A DNA stretch of 64,000 bases. Origin: Puffinus mauretanicus (lineage: Eukaryota; Chordata; Aves; Procellariiformes; Procellariidae). The notes under the pieces are model-generated. The model saw only the letters and a list, made by a program, of their open reading frames with translations. It did not search any database and was not told the DNA's origin. Position numbers and translations under genes: made by a program. The stretch lies in the NCBI GenBank assembly GCA_023333565.1, contig JAJKFH010000209.1, positions 418,001 to 482,000 of the forward strand, given 5' to 3'. Positions 10,791 to 24,150 of the stretch are shown here, one piece after another (position 1 is the stretch's first letter; every line of letters starts with the position of its first letter).

Positions 10791-13700
10791 TAGTGTCTTC
10801 TGAAAGACACAAGAAAAAATTACTTGTGGTTTAGAGTAAGAAAAATAAACTATATAAGGCACATTCCTACAGTTTAATATGCCTTTCTGTAAGTCACATT
10901 CCTGTGACTTTCCTGACTATCTAAAATTCCCATTGTAAGTTCAACTGGAGAAATACTTCCCCGTTTTTTATCCTGAACTGTTGTGTAGAGCTCCTCTGCA
11001 ACACTACATAGCTGCCACATTTCACAAGGGAAGTTTTTGCATCTCAGTGTCGGTGAACGCATGTCCACCCCCATCCAACTAGTACTGACAGATTATTTGA
11101 CAGTTTAAATTCAGTCAGACCTATCTGTCTCAAGAATATTTTGAAACATCAAGACAAAAGCTGCCTTAGAGTTTAATGTCTGGGATGTGCATCTTAGAAA
11201 TCGTATCTCTAACGGATGAACGTTGTCAACCTCAAATTCCTGCACGGGTTTGCCCGTCTTCAACTATCCACTCTCATCTTCCAAGACTTAAGTGTTTAAT
11301 TTTTCCAGTACAGAATTTCACACTCATTAAATCTCATCTCTTTCTCATACAATGGGATTGATGTTCCACAGTATTGTTCTCAGGGTCAACAAGTGACTGA
11401 AACTTTTCCCATGGCTCTATCCCTCTGATGTTGGGCTTTACATAGGTCCCCTACTGTTTTTGATGGGATTGAAGCTCTCCTGGTGCTAAAAAAATCGTAA
11501 ATGCTTTTGTGAATACATATTGACTTAATCACGTCTCTGAATATTTAATTTCAAGTGCTGGCTCCTGCCTTCTGGCAAAAACAGCATCACTCAATGTATT
11601 TTTTAAAAAAATCTTTTTTAATGTACTTTTTATTCATTGTGCAGTGCTACAATTTTCAGTTGCGCAACTGTTCCACAATTGATGCTGGAATTTTGAGAAC
11701 GTGGTTTTTAGAGTCATCTTCTTACCAATGGCTTAAACAAGGCCATAAAATAAAGATATAAGATTATGATTTTTTTTCCCCTTACTTCAAGTCAGAACCG
11801 TTAAGTTATAAATGCTGCAGAAGAGAAATTTACACCAAGAACAAAAAGGTAAATCAGCTCCTTGAAGCTACTGGTTCACAGGATAATTTCATATAGAATA
11901 CCATACTAAAAATATATTGTTTACAGCAAAGAAATTATGGCTTCCTGCCTTTTATAGAGAAATTGAAGTCTTTGGCATGAACGACAATATTTTGAAGAGC
12001 ACTACAAGCAAAGTCAAAATTCTGTTCCTGCCAGGGGAAAGGCAGCTGTCACATTAAACTAAGAAAACTTTTCAGACCTTCATCTAACATGTAAAGAAAC
12101 CCTTCTAACTTCTAATAACAAACGAGTCATTGTAAAATAATCTCATTTGCTTGAAGTCTCAGCCATTTGGCACCCAGCCAGCCGGGAGTGAAGAGCCAGA
12201 CACTTAATACATGAAGTTCCTAGCAACTAGAAGTCTGCAGGGAGCAGGAGATTGTGTTACCAGCAGCTGAGTGAACAAGATCTCAGATATTAACAAGGAA
12301 TACACAGAATTCAGCTTTTGTGGGCTGCCTTAGTCTTTTGCGATAGATCAGAAGCAGGAAGACAGGCAGTAAGGTTCATAACCAAAGGGGGCAGAAACCT
12401 ATGTGTCACATAAACTGCACGACCCTACAAATGTGAAGTAAAAATGTTAAGACTAACTTCTGATGAAAGGAAAATAGAGGGAACAACACGGACGGCCTCA
12501 TTCGTCACCATTTTAAAACCCAGTTACTCAGTTAAGCTGTTTGAATTTTCTGCTCATAGCTAAGACAGTCATCTTTTCTAGCAAGACAAAAAAAACTTTT
12601 GAGTTTTCTTCGCTGAACTTTCAAATCCTCTTCCCCCACCCCCCTCCCCATCTTTCTTACACAGCAAAAGAAAGAGGCAAGTAAAGTGACATGTAACTAA
12701 AAAGAGTAATTCCATTTTTTTCATTTAAAAATAGCGGTTAATCCATTTAGCTCTGACCGCATTCATTTTTCTTGAGTGCTGCAGCAAGCCAAGAACTCTC
12801 AGTGCGCACCATGAGGCACAGACTCCTGGCCAGTGCAGGATTCAGAGAATATGCCAGAGTCCAAACCAAACCAGACCAGCTGCAGCTGGATGCTTCTGCT
12901 CTACATCCTTTATGTGTGATACTTACCCAGCATTTCCAATGCCCAATTTGAACGTTCAAGGTGCTCCACGCACAAGTACCTACTGCCACATGCTCACTAC
13001 CCACATGCCACCTAGCATCTTTGTTCCACCCAGCTCCCAACATTTTTATCCACTGCTCAAGCACTGAAGCGGTCACTGCAATCATAAAATCATTTAATGA
13101 TCATTTAGAAACATAAATCTAAGTATTTTCCCACGACATGTTCAACTGTTTTGATTATCTACAAGTGGCAGCGTTCTTACTATGCATCACTAAGCCATGA
13201 ATTAATGGATGGATGTGTTAAGATTATGACAAACTCCCCTTTCATTGTATCAGATCTTCTGTAACTGCAGAAAATTTGGGGTTTTTTTCTTTGCAATGTT
13301 TATGAAAGTACCTTAGAGGTAGGTATGTGTGCTTCTTAAACGGCTTCTCTTTTTTCCTCACAGCAATGAATACTTTTACTCAACTAATTATGTATTATCA
13401 GCTGGTAATTTCACCTCAATTATTTCTTACCTCCAAAACCAGTGAGTGCACAACTGTGTGAGAACAAAGCTATAAACATTTCAAATAAGCACCCATCTGA
13501 GTACAGTGATCCAGCATGCTATCCTGAACTGCCAACATGTATGGCTTCAACAACAACAAATGACATTTCAGAAGCCTAAAGCAATCACCGAAGAACACTT
13601 CAGGGGTTATGCTACCTTTGATTCACTTTAAGCAATGTACCATTACAAGCATACGTTGATCATTAATTGCTATGCTCCAACAAGGTAAATAGGCACTTGA

Positions 13701-15106
13701 AACTGGATACGATGAACTGACGGATCAATCTGACTTTTTGGAATTTTCAACAGGGTAAAATGACAGAGGCCATGATTTAAAAGCATCTGGCAATTGCTCT
13801 TATGCATGATAAGTTAAAAGTGACTTTTAAGAACTGTATTCTCTTGGTTCACATTCATTTCTTATTGTTGTGCTTACCATTTGTAACCTGTACACAGTAA
13901 AACCTACAATGTAATCAGAAAGCTAAGAAAAAGGTCAAATGGAATGAATGAAATATATAACTGTCTGTTAAGAGGATGCATGCAAGCAGAAGTTCTGTTC
14001 TGTACAATCAATTATATTTTCCTCACCAACTGATTCACCAGCAACATCATTTCCACTGTTTTGTCATCTATGCACAGAAGAGAAAGGCTTTTTTTACAAA
14101 TAAACTCAAAATCCAGTAAAATGAGAACAACAACAACAAAAAATCATAAGTAGCAAAAAGAAAGCTTAATGAAGAAGAAACAAAATGTCTGTATTATTAT
14201 GGAGAGTCAAATCTGAATATAGACCAAATCACTAGGGCCAGAAAAAGTTCTGCATGCACAGATGTGGATTTCATATCCAGAGACAGGTGCACATTCAAAT
14301 TATGTGCAAGTTTACATTGTGCTTATTGGTTTCAGACCATTCCCCTCCTTCCCACCCACTGGTCCTTCTTTGGACCTACCTGATTAGAGACTGCAAATCA
14401 TCGTCACCCACAACCAGAAAGCTGGTTGTAGCAAGAACCTCTGTTTACAGCCTACGGAAGTCTGTGCAGATAACCTCCTTCAGAAAGCCAAAGAATTCAC
14501 TACTTGGAAAAAGTTACATTTCAGAAAAGCCATAACAACTGCTCATGTCTCACGATACAGCACAAAATACAGATATGCAAGGTGGGGCTTCTAATTTCAA
14601 CCACTTAAAAGACAATTAAATAAGTAGTCTAGAAATCTTCTTTGCAACCGTTTATTTTTATTTTCTTGTAAAGGGAAGAAGACAAAATGTTTAATGCTCT
14701 TTAGTGCAATGATAATACATCTATCATTCCTTAACGTCACTCAAAATCATTCCAACTTACAAACTTGCCCATATTTTGTTAAATCTCTCGTCTTAAATAC
14801 AGGCCAGTTCCTTTTTTGCTCTAAAGTTTTTACAACCACAAAAGTGGAGGAAAATGACCACTCTGCAGTGGTTGTCTCAGAAAAAAGAGTCTGGGCAAGG
14901 ACAAATCACCAGTAGCTTGGTCTGCCTACCGGCTATAAGAACCAAAGAGCCCATGCCAACTTTCCCACACCACAGCAGCCTCCTCCTCCCTTCCCCCTGA
15001 ACTACATCTGGCTTTGAGAGAAAAGCACTTGATTTCACCCAAAAGCCCACACAACCAAATCATCTGATCCTGAATGAAACTAGTTGTATTTATGAAAAAG
15101 CTGAAA
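10791..15106. other. Unique AT-rich DNA, no gene seen
   Basis: No repeat family or exon is recognisable. A C-rich stretch at 12633-12649 has three runs of four to six C. A 112-codon minus-strand frame at 12747-13085 is open but shows no recognisable domain and no coding-like context. Confidence 0.5.
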
Positions 15107-15225
15107 GACGAAGGGAAAAAAAAAAAAAGAAGAAAGAAAAAGAAAGAACTATGCTGTTAAGAGGAATTTTTAAACAGAAAGTCTTCACACTGGTATTTGA
15201 AAAAGTAAAAAAAAAAAAAAAAAAA
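15107..15225. repeat. Purine tract and poly-A run
   Basis: An A/G-only segment occupies roughly 15108-15150, followed by a run of 19 A at 15207-15225. These are simple low-complexity tracts; no transposon body is visible upstream. Confidence 0.8.
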
Positions 15226-18200
15226 TCATTCTGCCAATGATTACTTCTGCCAAACTGGGAAAAAAATCCTTCTGGTTAAAATGAAATATGCATAAATATA
15301 CAGGAGTGACAAAAGACTACTTTTTTGCTTTCAGAGCACTATAATTTTACTTAAATGGTAGGTGTTCTCTCTGAACAGAATGGCATTTCAAAGAGACATC
15401 CAATCCTGTATTTCAAATGCAGCAGTCATCTCTGAAACAGGGTCTTTAAGAAAATTTCAAAATAGCAAGAAGCAAATTAGCGAAAAAAAAGTTTATCAAC
15501 TGTATTTTGAATAAAAACATAATCATCAGGAAACAAATGCACCTCTCCCTACCCCCTTCTCCTTCCTCCAAAGTCTGTGCCTGCATAAAGATATAAGAAG
15601 CCACTAAACCACAAAGTCCCATGCCTGCCGACCGCAATGGCTAAATAACTCACCATGTATCGGCATGATTTTACATGAATGCCTTCCCTTGACATTTGGA
15701 AATAAATAAAAATGTATATAACAAAGTGATCACTGAAATTAAATGAGAACGTTTTAAAATCTGTATCTTTTAACAATTATTTTTTCTGTACTGAAAAAGG
15801 TGAGTTTATGTCCTTATACTAGCATACAATGCATCTCTTTACAGAGATGGCTTGCGTAGATCATCAAGTCAGAGAGCTTTTTTCCCTAATGACAAAAATA
15901 TCAAACTTGCTACATAGATTACTTTTACTAATTAATTCTAATTGTTTACCCTTCACAACTATGATTAGAGGGAGAAGAATAAGGAGGTAATATGGAGGAT
16001 GAATTTAAATAACACGAACAGTAAGTTTGGCCAATGCCAGTGAACGAGTGTGATGAGAGGAGAACAGGGCACAAAATTCCTTGAACACAGATTCCAGAAC
16101 TACAATGAAGGAAGATTTGGGTCTCATTCCCAACAACTACTTCAATCTCTCCTACCCCTAAAGAAGAGCAGAAAGGAGCATTTTAGACACTGTTTTCCAA
16201 CCACGGTTCTTTGCAAGGCCTCAGAGTTAAAAGGGGCATGTACTTCACATTTATACCCACGATTATAGTATATCAAGGGCCACTAATGGCAGTTCGAATT
16301 CAAACACTTCTTAAGTTGTTACTTTTATTTACCTTTTTCATCTATGTCATACTCACTTTTTTAAATATTAGTGACTTCCGTTACACATTGCTACCTAGTT
16401 AAACAGATAATATATCCCTTCAGCACCAAGAGACAATTTTTTTTTTTTTTTAATATAGCATAAAATCCTAGCTTACTAGACCTGACTAGGCAAAGTTATC
16501 TTTTACATGGCTTTTAGCAGCTACAAGGTGCTGCAAAAATCCTAGGAATAGATGAGATAGAAAAGTGGAAAACAATCGAGTGGTGTTACAGAATTGCTCA
16601 AAAGAAAAGAAAACGATAGCCTAGAAAACAGGACAGGCGCAGATATGACTAAATCCAAAAGACTTTCAGCACCTGCACCCTGATGTCTGATACAAGCCAT
16701 CTACAAGTTTTCTTTCTACCACTAAGATTTTTTAATTTTTATAAAAATTATTATAAAATGCAGTGGAAAACTAGGTTTCACTACATTCTTCTTGTCATCT
16801 CATATACTTCACATGCGTTACCAGTACGATTCAGGGATGTTCCTGCCCCCTTTATCACGTCAAACAGAAGTTATAAAATAGTGATAGCAAATACATTTAG
16901 ACTGGCAAGTCAGAAAAATGGAGCAACCTCTTTCACCCTCTTTTGAACTCACCATAAACTCTTTCAGAAACAACTCTTGTGTTCACAATCACTTACTAAA
17001 TTAGACATCAACACCCTGCCTCACCATATCCGGCGGAAACATACTGTTACATCATTAAACAATGACCGGCTGACCTCACATTCAAGAGAAACTGGATCAT
17101 AAAAGAATGTTTTGAACTAGATTTTAGAAGTCAATTAACAAAAATTATTTCCACTGAAATCAAAAGATTTGTGCTAATTTATAGCAAAGCAGAGCCCAGA
17201 TAGAAACACCATTTTTAAGACGTTATGTGAGAATACACGGTCCGATGTTAAGTTTGATATTAAAACTTTACAGACTTTTACCAAGAAGTACAATGTTGCA
17301 TTTAATCTTAACCAAGTATAAAACCTAAGTATGAAAATGGAGGTGTGCCCCTAAAAAAATCTATACCTTAGGTTCTAGGCATATTTGCTAGAGAGGGATC
17401 TGTGCTATAGTACAAAGCACTGGTAAGATTTGGATGTGGGTATGATGCATAACCCCTACACTCCATTGTCAATCTATCAATCAATAAATTATCAAATTGA
17501 TTAGGTGCAAAGAAGATAGAACAAATATGATGGGTAGTGTATCTTATGGGATGAGACTAAGCTTTGTTTGGTTAATATGTCTCAATGAACCTGAAAGAGA
17601 AAATAATAGTAGCTTACACATATATCAAGATCTAGAACAGAAGGAAAAGAACAAGCAAAACCAAGATAAAGGCTAACAGAAGTGAGTATCAGGTGACTAG
17701 GAAGGGAGTCAGGATGCATATTTAAAGAGGATTCCTTAGCTTCAAAGAAATTTATCTTTTGGATAGTTTTTCCAACTAAAACCCCAGGGGCAGAAAGCCA
17801 AATCTTCTTAAAAATCAAGTTTGATAATTTCATGACACAAGTTAAATGATACGATTGTCTGCATCAGCAGACAATAACACAGGAAATCCTTTTCAGTCCT
17901 AGAATCTTATTTGAACATAAAGGAAAAAACATGTCCATGTTGCTACTAATCTTACCAAAATACTAACTTATTACTAATCTGTTAATCAGTTTTATCCTCT
18001 TAGAAGTAGGCATAATGAATAAGCTGCAAAGGCAATGCAAAATCTTCTGAACCAAGTTAATATTAAAGCTGAAATCTGCTGAAATCTCCCAGATATAAAT
18101 TTTCACAGTGTTTTATACTATCTTGTGGTAAAGAAATAGTGTAGAAAGCATTAACTTTTACTAATGTGTAAATATTTTAATACATATGATAAATAAGATA

Positions 18201-18533
18201 ACTCAAATAATGCAAGCTTTCCTCCAGAAAGCTCTTAAAGATTAATAGAAATATGAAGAAAACCTCATTGATTCTATTTTCATCAGCCCAGGAATTTTTC
18301 CCTATTGACCTGAGAATTTTTTGTAACCTTCTCCTATATACTATACCTATCTGTATTACTATAATGGCTCTTTGCTGTTCTAATATCTATATACATTATG
18401 AAAATTTAATTTAGATATTTTTTATAAGCTACTTCTGCTAATGTTAAATGTCCAAGTGAAAGATTTACTTCTGAGGTGCTGTCTCACAGGTACACTGGAA
18501 TTACAATCTAGACTGACCTACCTGCTTGCAGGT
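15226..18533. other. Unique AT-rich DNA, no gene seen
   Basis: Contains an exact 18-bp palindrome at 16733-16750 (TAATTTTTA and its complement) and a T run near 16438-16451. No coding exon, RNA gene or transposon is recognisable. Confidence 0.5.
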
Positions 18534-18570
18534 AAAAAAAAAAAAAAAAAAGAAGGTGGAAAAAAAAAAA
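18534..18570. repeat. Double poly-A run
   Basis: Runs of 18 A (18534-18551) and 11 A (18560-18570) are separated by GAAGGTGG. The tract follows CTTGCAGGTA, which looks like a splice junction by chance. It is a simple repeat. Confidence 0.85.
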
Positions 18571-19261
18571 GTGCTACTGCTGCAATGATGTGGGAATATA
18601 AACAATCCTCACCCTGTGTTAATACTTCTCTCTGTCACACAGGTTCCAACCTCCTTTTCACTGAAACTGTAACATGGATTAACATTACTAAGAAAAGTTC
18701 AGAACAACTGTTCACAACTGCACTTAGTTGTAGAGCCACCGCTTCTACTTTAGCCCTAAAGAAGGGCTGGCATGATTTTTCCAAACATACCAGTTAACAC
18801 AAAAAAATGTTACCTCTTCCTACCACAGAAGTCAAAGACCACGGTTTTAAATGTTTTCTGTCTTGTTTTTTAATTTTATAATGAAACTGAATATAAATCT
18901 TTCCTCGTCCTTTGGAATTCTTTTCATTTAACATTACACTTTCGCTCTTACGTTCTGCCTTCAGCCAACCCTACAACAGAGGCTACCGTCACCAGGCCTC
19001 AGTATTTCTTTCCAACAAAGCTTCATTGCTACCACTGGCACCCTTACCTTCTGTGGTGTTCCAAAATATCATTCGAATTGTCATGACCTCCTGCTTTAAG
19101 TTTTATACTCTTCTAGTTTGACAGTACTTTAGCCTTATGGCTTTTTCAATGGGCTGGATATTGCAATTTCCCATACCTACAGGCATGTGCTCTTTCTGAC
19201 TAATGCTCTCTTCGTTCTTCTGCATTCTTCATATGAGAGTGATTTCATCTGCTTAGACAAC

Positions 19262-19352
19262 TTGATTTTAAGTTTATTTTTAATTTTTTATAATTTCAGT
19301 ATTTTACAATTTTATAATTTACATTTATTTATTCTCTTTTAAATAATTTATT
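19262..19352. repeat. AT-rich low-complexity block
   Basis: Almost pure A/T with repeated TTTATAATTT and ATTTATT words. Such blocks can act as matrix-attachment or easily melted DNA, but nothing in the sequence shows a function. Confidence 0.55.
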
Positions 19353-20540
19353 CCTATGTAGTTATTTTCATAACCGCATATCTTTGCATCTCCAGCAAGT
19401 CTTCTGACAACTCCCTCCACATGCTTATCAACTTTAATCTAAAAAGACTCAAAAGTAAACTAACACAAAGCAATTTCATTGGGACTGACGGGTTATACTT
19501 GAAAAATGCACACATTGTTAAAAAATGAGCCAGTAGTGTTCATTTTTGAAAAGGCAGCTTTCTGCATTAGTATTATCTTAGTCACCGTCTTCGAAAACAG
19601 TCAAACCAAACTTATAGAAAGAGGTTACAATAGCACTAACACATCCTGCATTTACACTACAATGAATGCAAATATAAGTGTTTAGCAATACCGTTGCATA
19701 GAAGCAAGCAGCATTTTGTCACAACTTGAGGAGCAACAATGAGGGGTATCAATCTTTGGGATTTTTAAGTTTCTTTTTGGAAATTCAGTTAATACTTTGT
19801 TTTTTAAGCACCTCAAGCTAAAGAGGTTGCAGTAACATCACAAACCTTTTGATTGCCTTCTGATTGAACTGTGTATTTGCCTGCTAAATCTACCCAACAC
19901 AATACCTAATCACTTGTTGCCAGAAAAGAAATTCCTCCCCGTGGGAACTTCAGTCTTCAAGCAAGCAAAAGGCAAAGTAGTGTTGTTGCATTTAAGTCTA
20001 AGAAATTGAACCAAAATCCAGAGTTTGAATTTCTGGAAGGTCAAATTTCCCATTTCTCTTTTAAATGAGTATGATCTCTAGCACATCAGTGGTGCAGTTT
20101 AAGGAATATTCATTTTGCATTGGTATTGGTACACAGTCAGCATCACCAGGAAACTGGAAAAAACTGTTATGCAAAATCCTCCCTGTTCTTGTCTCCTGCT
20201 CCTCAGAACCAAGTTACCACAGCAACAAGTGAACATCTACACAGCAGTCAACACGAACAATGCATGCCATTGTAGAACGGCGTCCGCCAACACTGTAACT
20301 AGTAATTTAAATATCAGCAAACACAAAGAGTTTTAGGACAAGTAAAACCGATTTAATCAGAACTTTAGCTGAGTGACGACATGCTTTTGCCTCACAGAGC
20401 TAAATACCCAGTGGGTGTACCGCACACAGGCGGTCTTGACTTTATTCAGCAGCAAACATTCCCAGAGAGTATTTGTGGTAAGTTTTAACATTACTATCTT
20501 CAGCCCTCTCTTGAGGCTGAAAAAAGGTAAATGTGTGGTT
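19353..20540. other. Unique DNA, no gene seen
   Basis: No repeat family or exon is recognisable. Open frames of up to 90 codons overlap on both strands and have no family signature. Confidence 0.5.
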
Positions 20541-20602
20541 ATATATACATATACATACATATATGTATGTATTTACGTCTGTATGTATGTTTGTATACAC
20601 AC
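20541..20602. repeat. CATA/TATG microsatellite with perfect palindrome
   Basis: Alternating CATA units turn into TATG units at a symmetric centre. Positions 20551-20572 form an exact 22-bp palindrome (half-site ATACATACATA). Imperfect TATG units continue to about 20592. Such tracts can extrude as cruciforms and often vary in length. Confidence 0.85.
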
Positions 20603-21541
20603 AACAAAAATAAACCAATGCTCAATATTTGTAAGCATAAAGTGAGGGATGAATTAAAGAGATTACAGTATCACAGGACTAATATTTTTCTTTGGTAAAC
20701 CATCACTTGTACAAAATGTTAATTCATTACTGCACCTGAAACGTGGAGTAATGCAAAGAAGAAATTACATCTGCTATCCCAGTGAGGACAACTGCAAGTG
20801 ATACAGAAATATTTTTTCCACATAAAAAAATGTACCTACAAACTGCCTTTATTAATAATCTGTTCCAACCGTGATTGGAACCACTATGCTGACAGGAAAC
20901 CAGTATATTTAGGAGCTTTGAAGACCCTAATAAACACAAAATGGTTTCAATACTGACCTGATTGACCAGTAGTACTACAATACTGCTGGAAAATATTTTT
21001 CCTTATTTGGTTTCACACACAACTGCAGTAATACAGGAGGCTAAATAATGACTGCGTGCATCAGTTTTCTGGGTAGCTATGTTACAGTCTGTGGCCAAAT
21101 AGATATTCAACTTTTTCTCTTTAAATGAAAAAACTTAACAATGGCAAGTGTAAATATTCACCATATATTCCCGGCTTCATCCAGTTACTTCCCCTGAGCC
21201 CCGTATTAACTGTACTTTCTACCAAATATACATATTTCCATCATTTCTCTGCCTAATCACATCAGTGAACATTTCTAACAACTTTATTCACATGAAAGAC
21301 ACATTTAGTTTATGAAGATTTTATGTAAAAGTACAAGACGACAAGAATGAGCAGAACCAGTTCAGTCAGGCAGTACTCTGGCAAAAAAAAAAAATCTTTA
21401 TTGAGGTTTATTTCAAACTTTAATACTGAAATAGCATTCATATTCTTAGCTTGTAATTCTTGTAAAATGGAAGTTTTTCCTTTCTGTAGATTTGAAAAAT
21501 TGAAACAAGAAAAGCAATTTTTTCACCTTCTTATCATGGAA

Positions 21542-21572
21542 CTAATTAAGGTTAACCTTAATTAGGTTAACC
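21542..21572. repeat. Perfect 24-bp palindrome plus second 10-bp palindrome
   Basis: Positions 21542-21565 are a perfect inverted repeat with no spacer; the half-site is CTAATTAAGGTT. It overlaps a second exact palindrome, AGGTTAACCT, at 21563-21572. The result is three GGTTAA/TTAACC words within 31 bp. GTTAAC is the core of HNF1-type homeodomain sites, but no factor binding can be claimed. Confidence 0.9.
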
Positions 21573-21640
21573 TGATCACAAAAGCATGAATAACGTGCTC
21601 CAATTAACACTAATATCCTGAGTGTAGAGACAGCATTACC

Positions 21641-21690
21641 TGGCTAGACTGTGTCAAAAGCCTTCCCAAAGTCCCCACAACAGCAAGCAG
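21641..21690 (-). mobile_element. Possible CR1 ORF2 scrap
   Basis: GACTGTGTCAAAAGCCTTCC followed by CAAAGTCC resembles the antisense of the CR1 RT motif A region (consensus antisense 'gacagtgtcaaaggccttactgaagtcc'). Only about 40 bp align by eye and no further CR1 text flanks it, so this is weak. Confidence 0.38.
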
Positions 21691-22840
21691 TTTCCATTTT
21701 GGAGTCCTGGGATGCAGAGGCCAGTCTTCGAGCAGGCAGCACTGAGACTCCCAACCAGAACTATGCTGGGAGAACACGCACATCACCTTGAAATAATGTC
21801 ATAAAACCTAGACCATGATGTACCGTGTCAAGTGGGCTGGCCCAGTCCAACCTCCCTGAGACACCTGCATCTTTCTGGGATGCCAATGCTCAGGTCTGTA
21901 ACTTCACACAACAAGATAAAAATTTACATCCAAAAGATTCAAACAAGTTGCCATAAGAGCAGAAGGAGGGACCAGTAGCAGGGTCCTGCTGTGCAGCTCC
22001 ACTGCAACCTGCAGCTTAGGGTTGAGAAGAAGGAAAGGTAAGGGTCCTTCAGCCACAGGACTCTGGAGGAAAGGACCAACTCCTGTTGGTCTGCCTCTGC
22101 TATGTAAAAGCACCGCACTAATGGCATTTCCTGTTGTCTCTTGCTTGCCACATCTTTGCAACCAAGCCAGAGACAGCATCCCTTCCATTGTACAACCCAC
22201 AGCTCTCACGCCATATCAAGGAGAAGGTAAAGTTCGTGGGAAAGCACTTGTGTTAGCTAGCATATTTTGCTGATGATCCGTCTACCAGCTGCCCAAGACT
22301 CCACGATATCAGTCAATATACATCTTGGAAATCTAGTCCTTGCTCACCTGTTCCACCCACCAAACCAAGTGTCCACATAGAGACTAACTGAAGCTATCCT
22401 TCCACACAATGCTAAATACTTGCAGAGCTAGATCAGTATTTCGTATTATTACATCCAAGAAATTCTTTCAAATCTAAAGCCATACAAGAGCGCACGGTCC
22501 AAGCCTATAGTGTCCACAGCCCCACATCATATCCTTCTACAATATACATAAGTTTACACAGGGATTTATGCTGCTTGGCACTTATCAGCCATTTAACAGC
22601 ATGACTGAGATATGACAAGAGAACACTAAGCTGTGAGGCTTGCTGGGACTCCTTGGGAAGGCTGGACTGTTCAGAGTGCATCTGATGTAGGCAGGATCAT
22701 GTCCATGCTGCATCTAGAGGTGAAACTCTACCTATTGAACTCTATTCTCCATTGGCCTTCCTAAGGGAACTACTTACAACACATAGTGTTAACAATCAGT
22801 GAGAAAGGATGATGGCATGAAGCGTGGAACACACCAACAG
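21691..22840. other. Locally GC-richer unique DNA, no gene assigned
   Basis: This block looks less AT-rich than its surroundings and has overlapping open frames on both strands (minus 21904-22209, 101 codons; plus 22022-22273, 83 codons). Neither has a recognisable domain. It could be an eroded transposon or an untranslated exon; I cannot tell which. Confidence 0.4.
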
Positions 22841-22903
22841 AGAATCATTCAGGTTGGAAGAGACCTTTGGAGCTCATCTAGTCCAACCTCCCGCTCCAAG
22901 CGT
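22841..22903 (-). mobile_element. CR1 3'-end fragment
   Basis: AGAATCATTCAGGTTGGAAG followed by AGACC...CTCATCTAGTCCAACCTCC is the classic antisense CR1 3' terminus. The 3' end is at 22841 and the copy fades out after the GCTCCAAGC segment, so only about 60 bp remain. Confidence 0.8.
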
Positions 22904-24066
22904 GATGGTATTGACATACCCTCAGAATTACCTGTTGGACCATCCGGTCCAAAACCAATGCAGTAAAACCACTATTACCCTACATTCAGAGAATTTTTAA
23001 ATAAAAATTTAGCACCTTTTCAACGAGCATTTTGTAAAGACAAGACAATGACATATTTACATAATATTAGATTTCACTCTAAATCATTGTTCCATTATAA
23101 CATTTCTGGTTGCATTCGTAGCTGGGGAATGCACTTCTTACACTTTTTTTTGTGTCGATGATATAGATTATACACCTCAGCAGCAAAAAGGATTTTAAGT
23201 CTCACAACAGTATGAAATAGCTTGGAAGAATAAAGTCGGTTCTATTAGCCAATAGCAGAAAACATGGACTTTCAAAACACAAGGTTTTAAAGCTGAATAT
23301 ATGGGCAACACAATGTAAATACTTTGTACTCTGGATGGAAAAAAAAAAAAATATCTGACTTCCTTCACTTACCAAAGTCCCCTCTCAGTGGTCTGAAAAA
23401 TGATGAAGTGGTGGTTTTTTGTTTTTAAAAACGCACTCCAACACAAATTATGCATTACATTTACTAACTCCCCTGTAATATTTCCCACTGTATTCTTTCC
23501 TTACAGATTTTAACCTAGTATTCTAACAGAATTAAGTCATTGAAAATATCAGAAAGATCTTTATTCCGAAGTGATGGACAGAGATTAAAATATATCTTTT
23601 CTCTGTAGCAGTCTTGAAAAAAACTGCACTATCTTAGTAAGTATACAACACTACCAAATCTAAAACTTGCCTAAATTTTCAAGAGGTTTATTAAATTTAA
23701 GGTGGTCATATACTAAACAGGAATGTTTTATCATCAGTCATCCCCCTCCTTAGATAACTGTTATGGAAAAATCAGCAGCAATTTCTGAGTGTTTTCATGC
23801 AAAGACAGAGTACACCTGAAGAACGTACACTCACAATCCCCATGAGCAACGCAGATGTCATTAAATGTCTCTTGTAATGAAAAGGATTGCAAATTGAGAG
23901 GTTAAATACTGCTAACTGAAAAGTGTGAATAAATGACATTATCGAGCCATATATCAAAAAACACAGATGTTTTCAAGGCCCATGGTCTGACATCAGAGGC
24001 TTCTGAGGGAAAAAAAAATCACAATAAAAATCTACTCAAAAAGATTACATATGTAATCTATAAATC
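22904..24066. other. Unique AT-rich DNA, no gene seen
   Basis: Contains short A and T runs (23339-23351 and near 23412) and no recognisable exon, RNA gene or transposon. Confidence 0.5.
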
Positions 24067-24150
24067 TTAAAAAAAAAACAAAACAAAAACAAAAACACAA
24101 AACCAAACACACAAAACCAAACACAAAACAAAAATAAAACAAAAAAAAGC
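24067..24150. repeat. A/C-only low-complexity tract
   Basis: Degenerate (CAAAA)n-like sequence, with ACAAAACCAAACAC words repeated, essentially free of G and T on this strand. It is a simple-sequence tract, possibly the decayed remains of a pentanucleotide microsatellite. Confidence 0.85.

Noticed and set aside
18525..18540. Splice-donor-like GCAGGTAAA before the poly-A run
   Set aside because: No matching coding frame upstream and the following bases are a homopolymer.
21904..22273. Overlapping 83-101 codon frames on both strands
   Set aside because: No domain or splice context; explained by locally higher GC and few stops.
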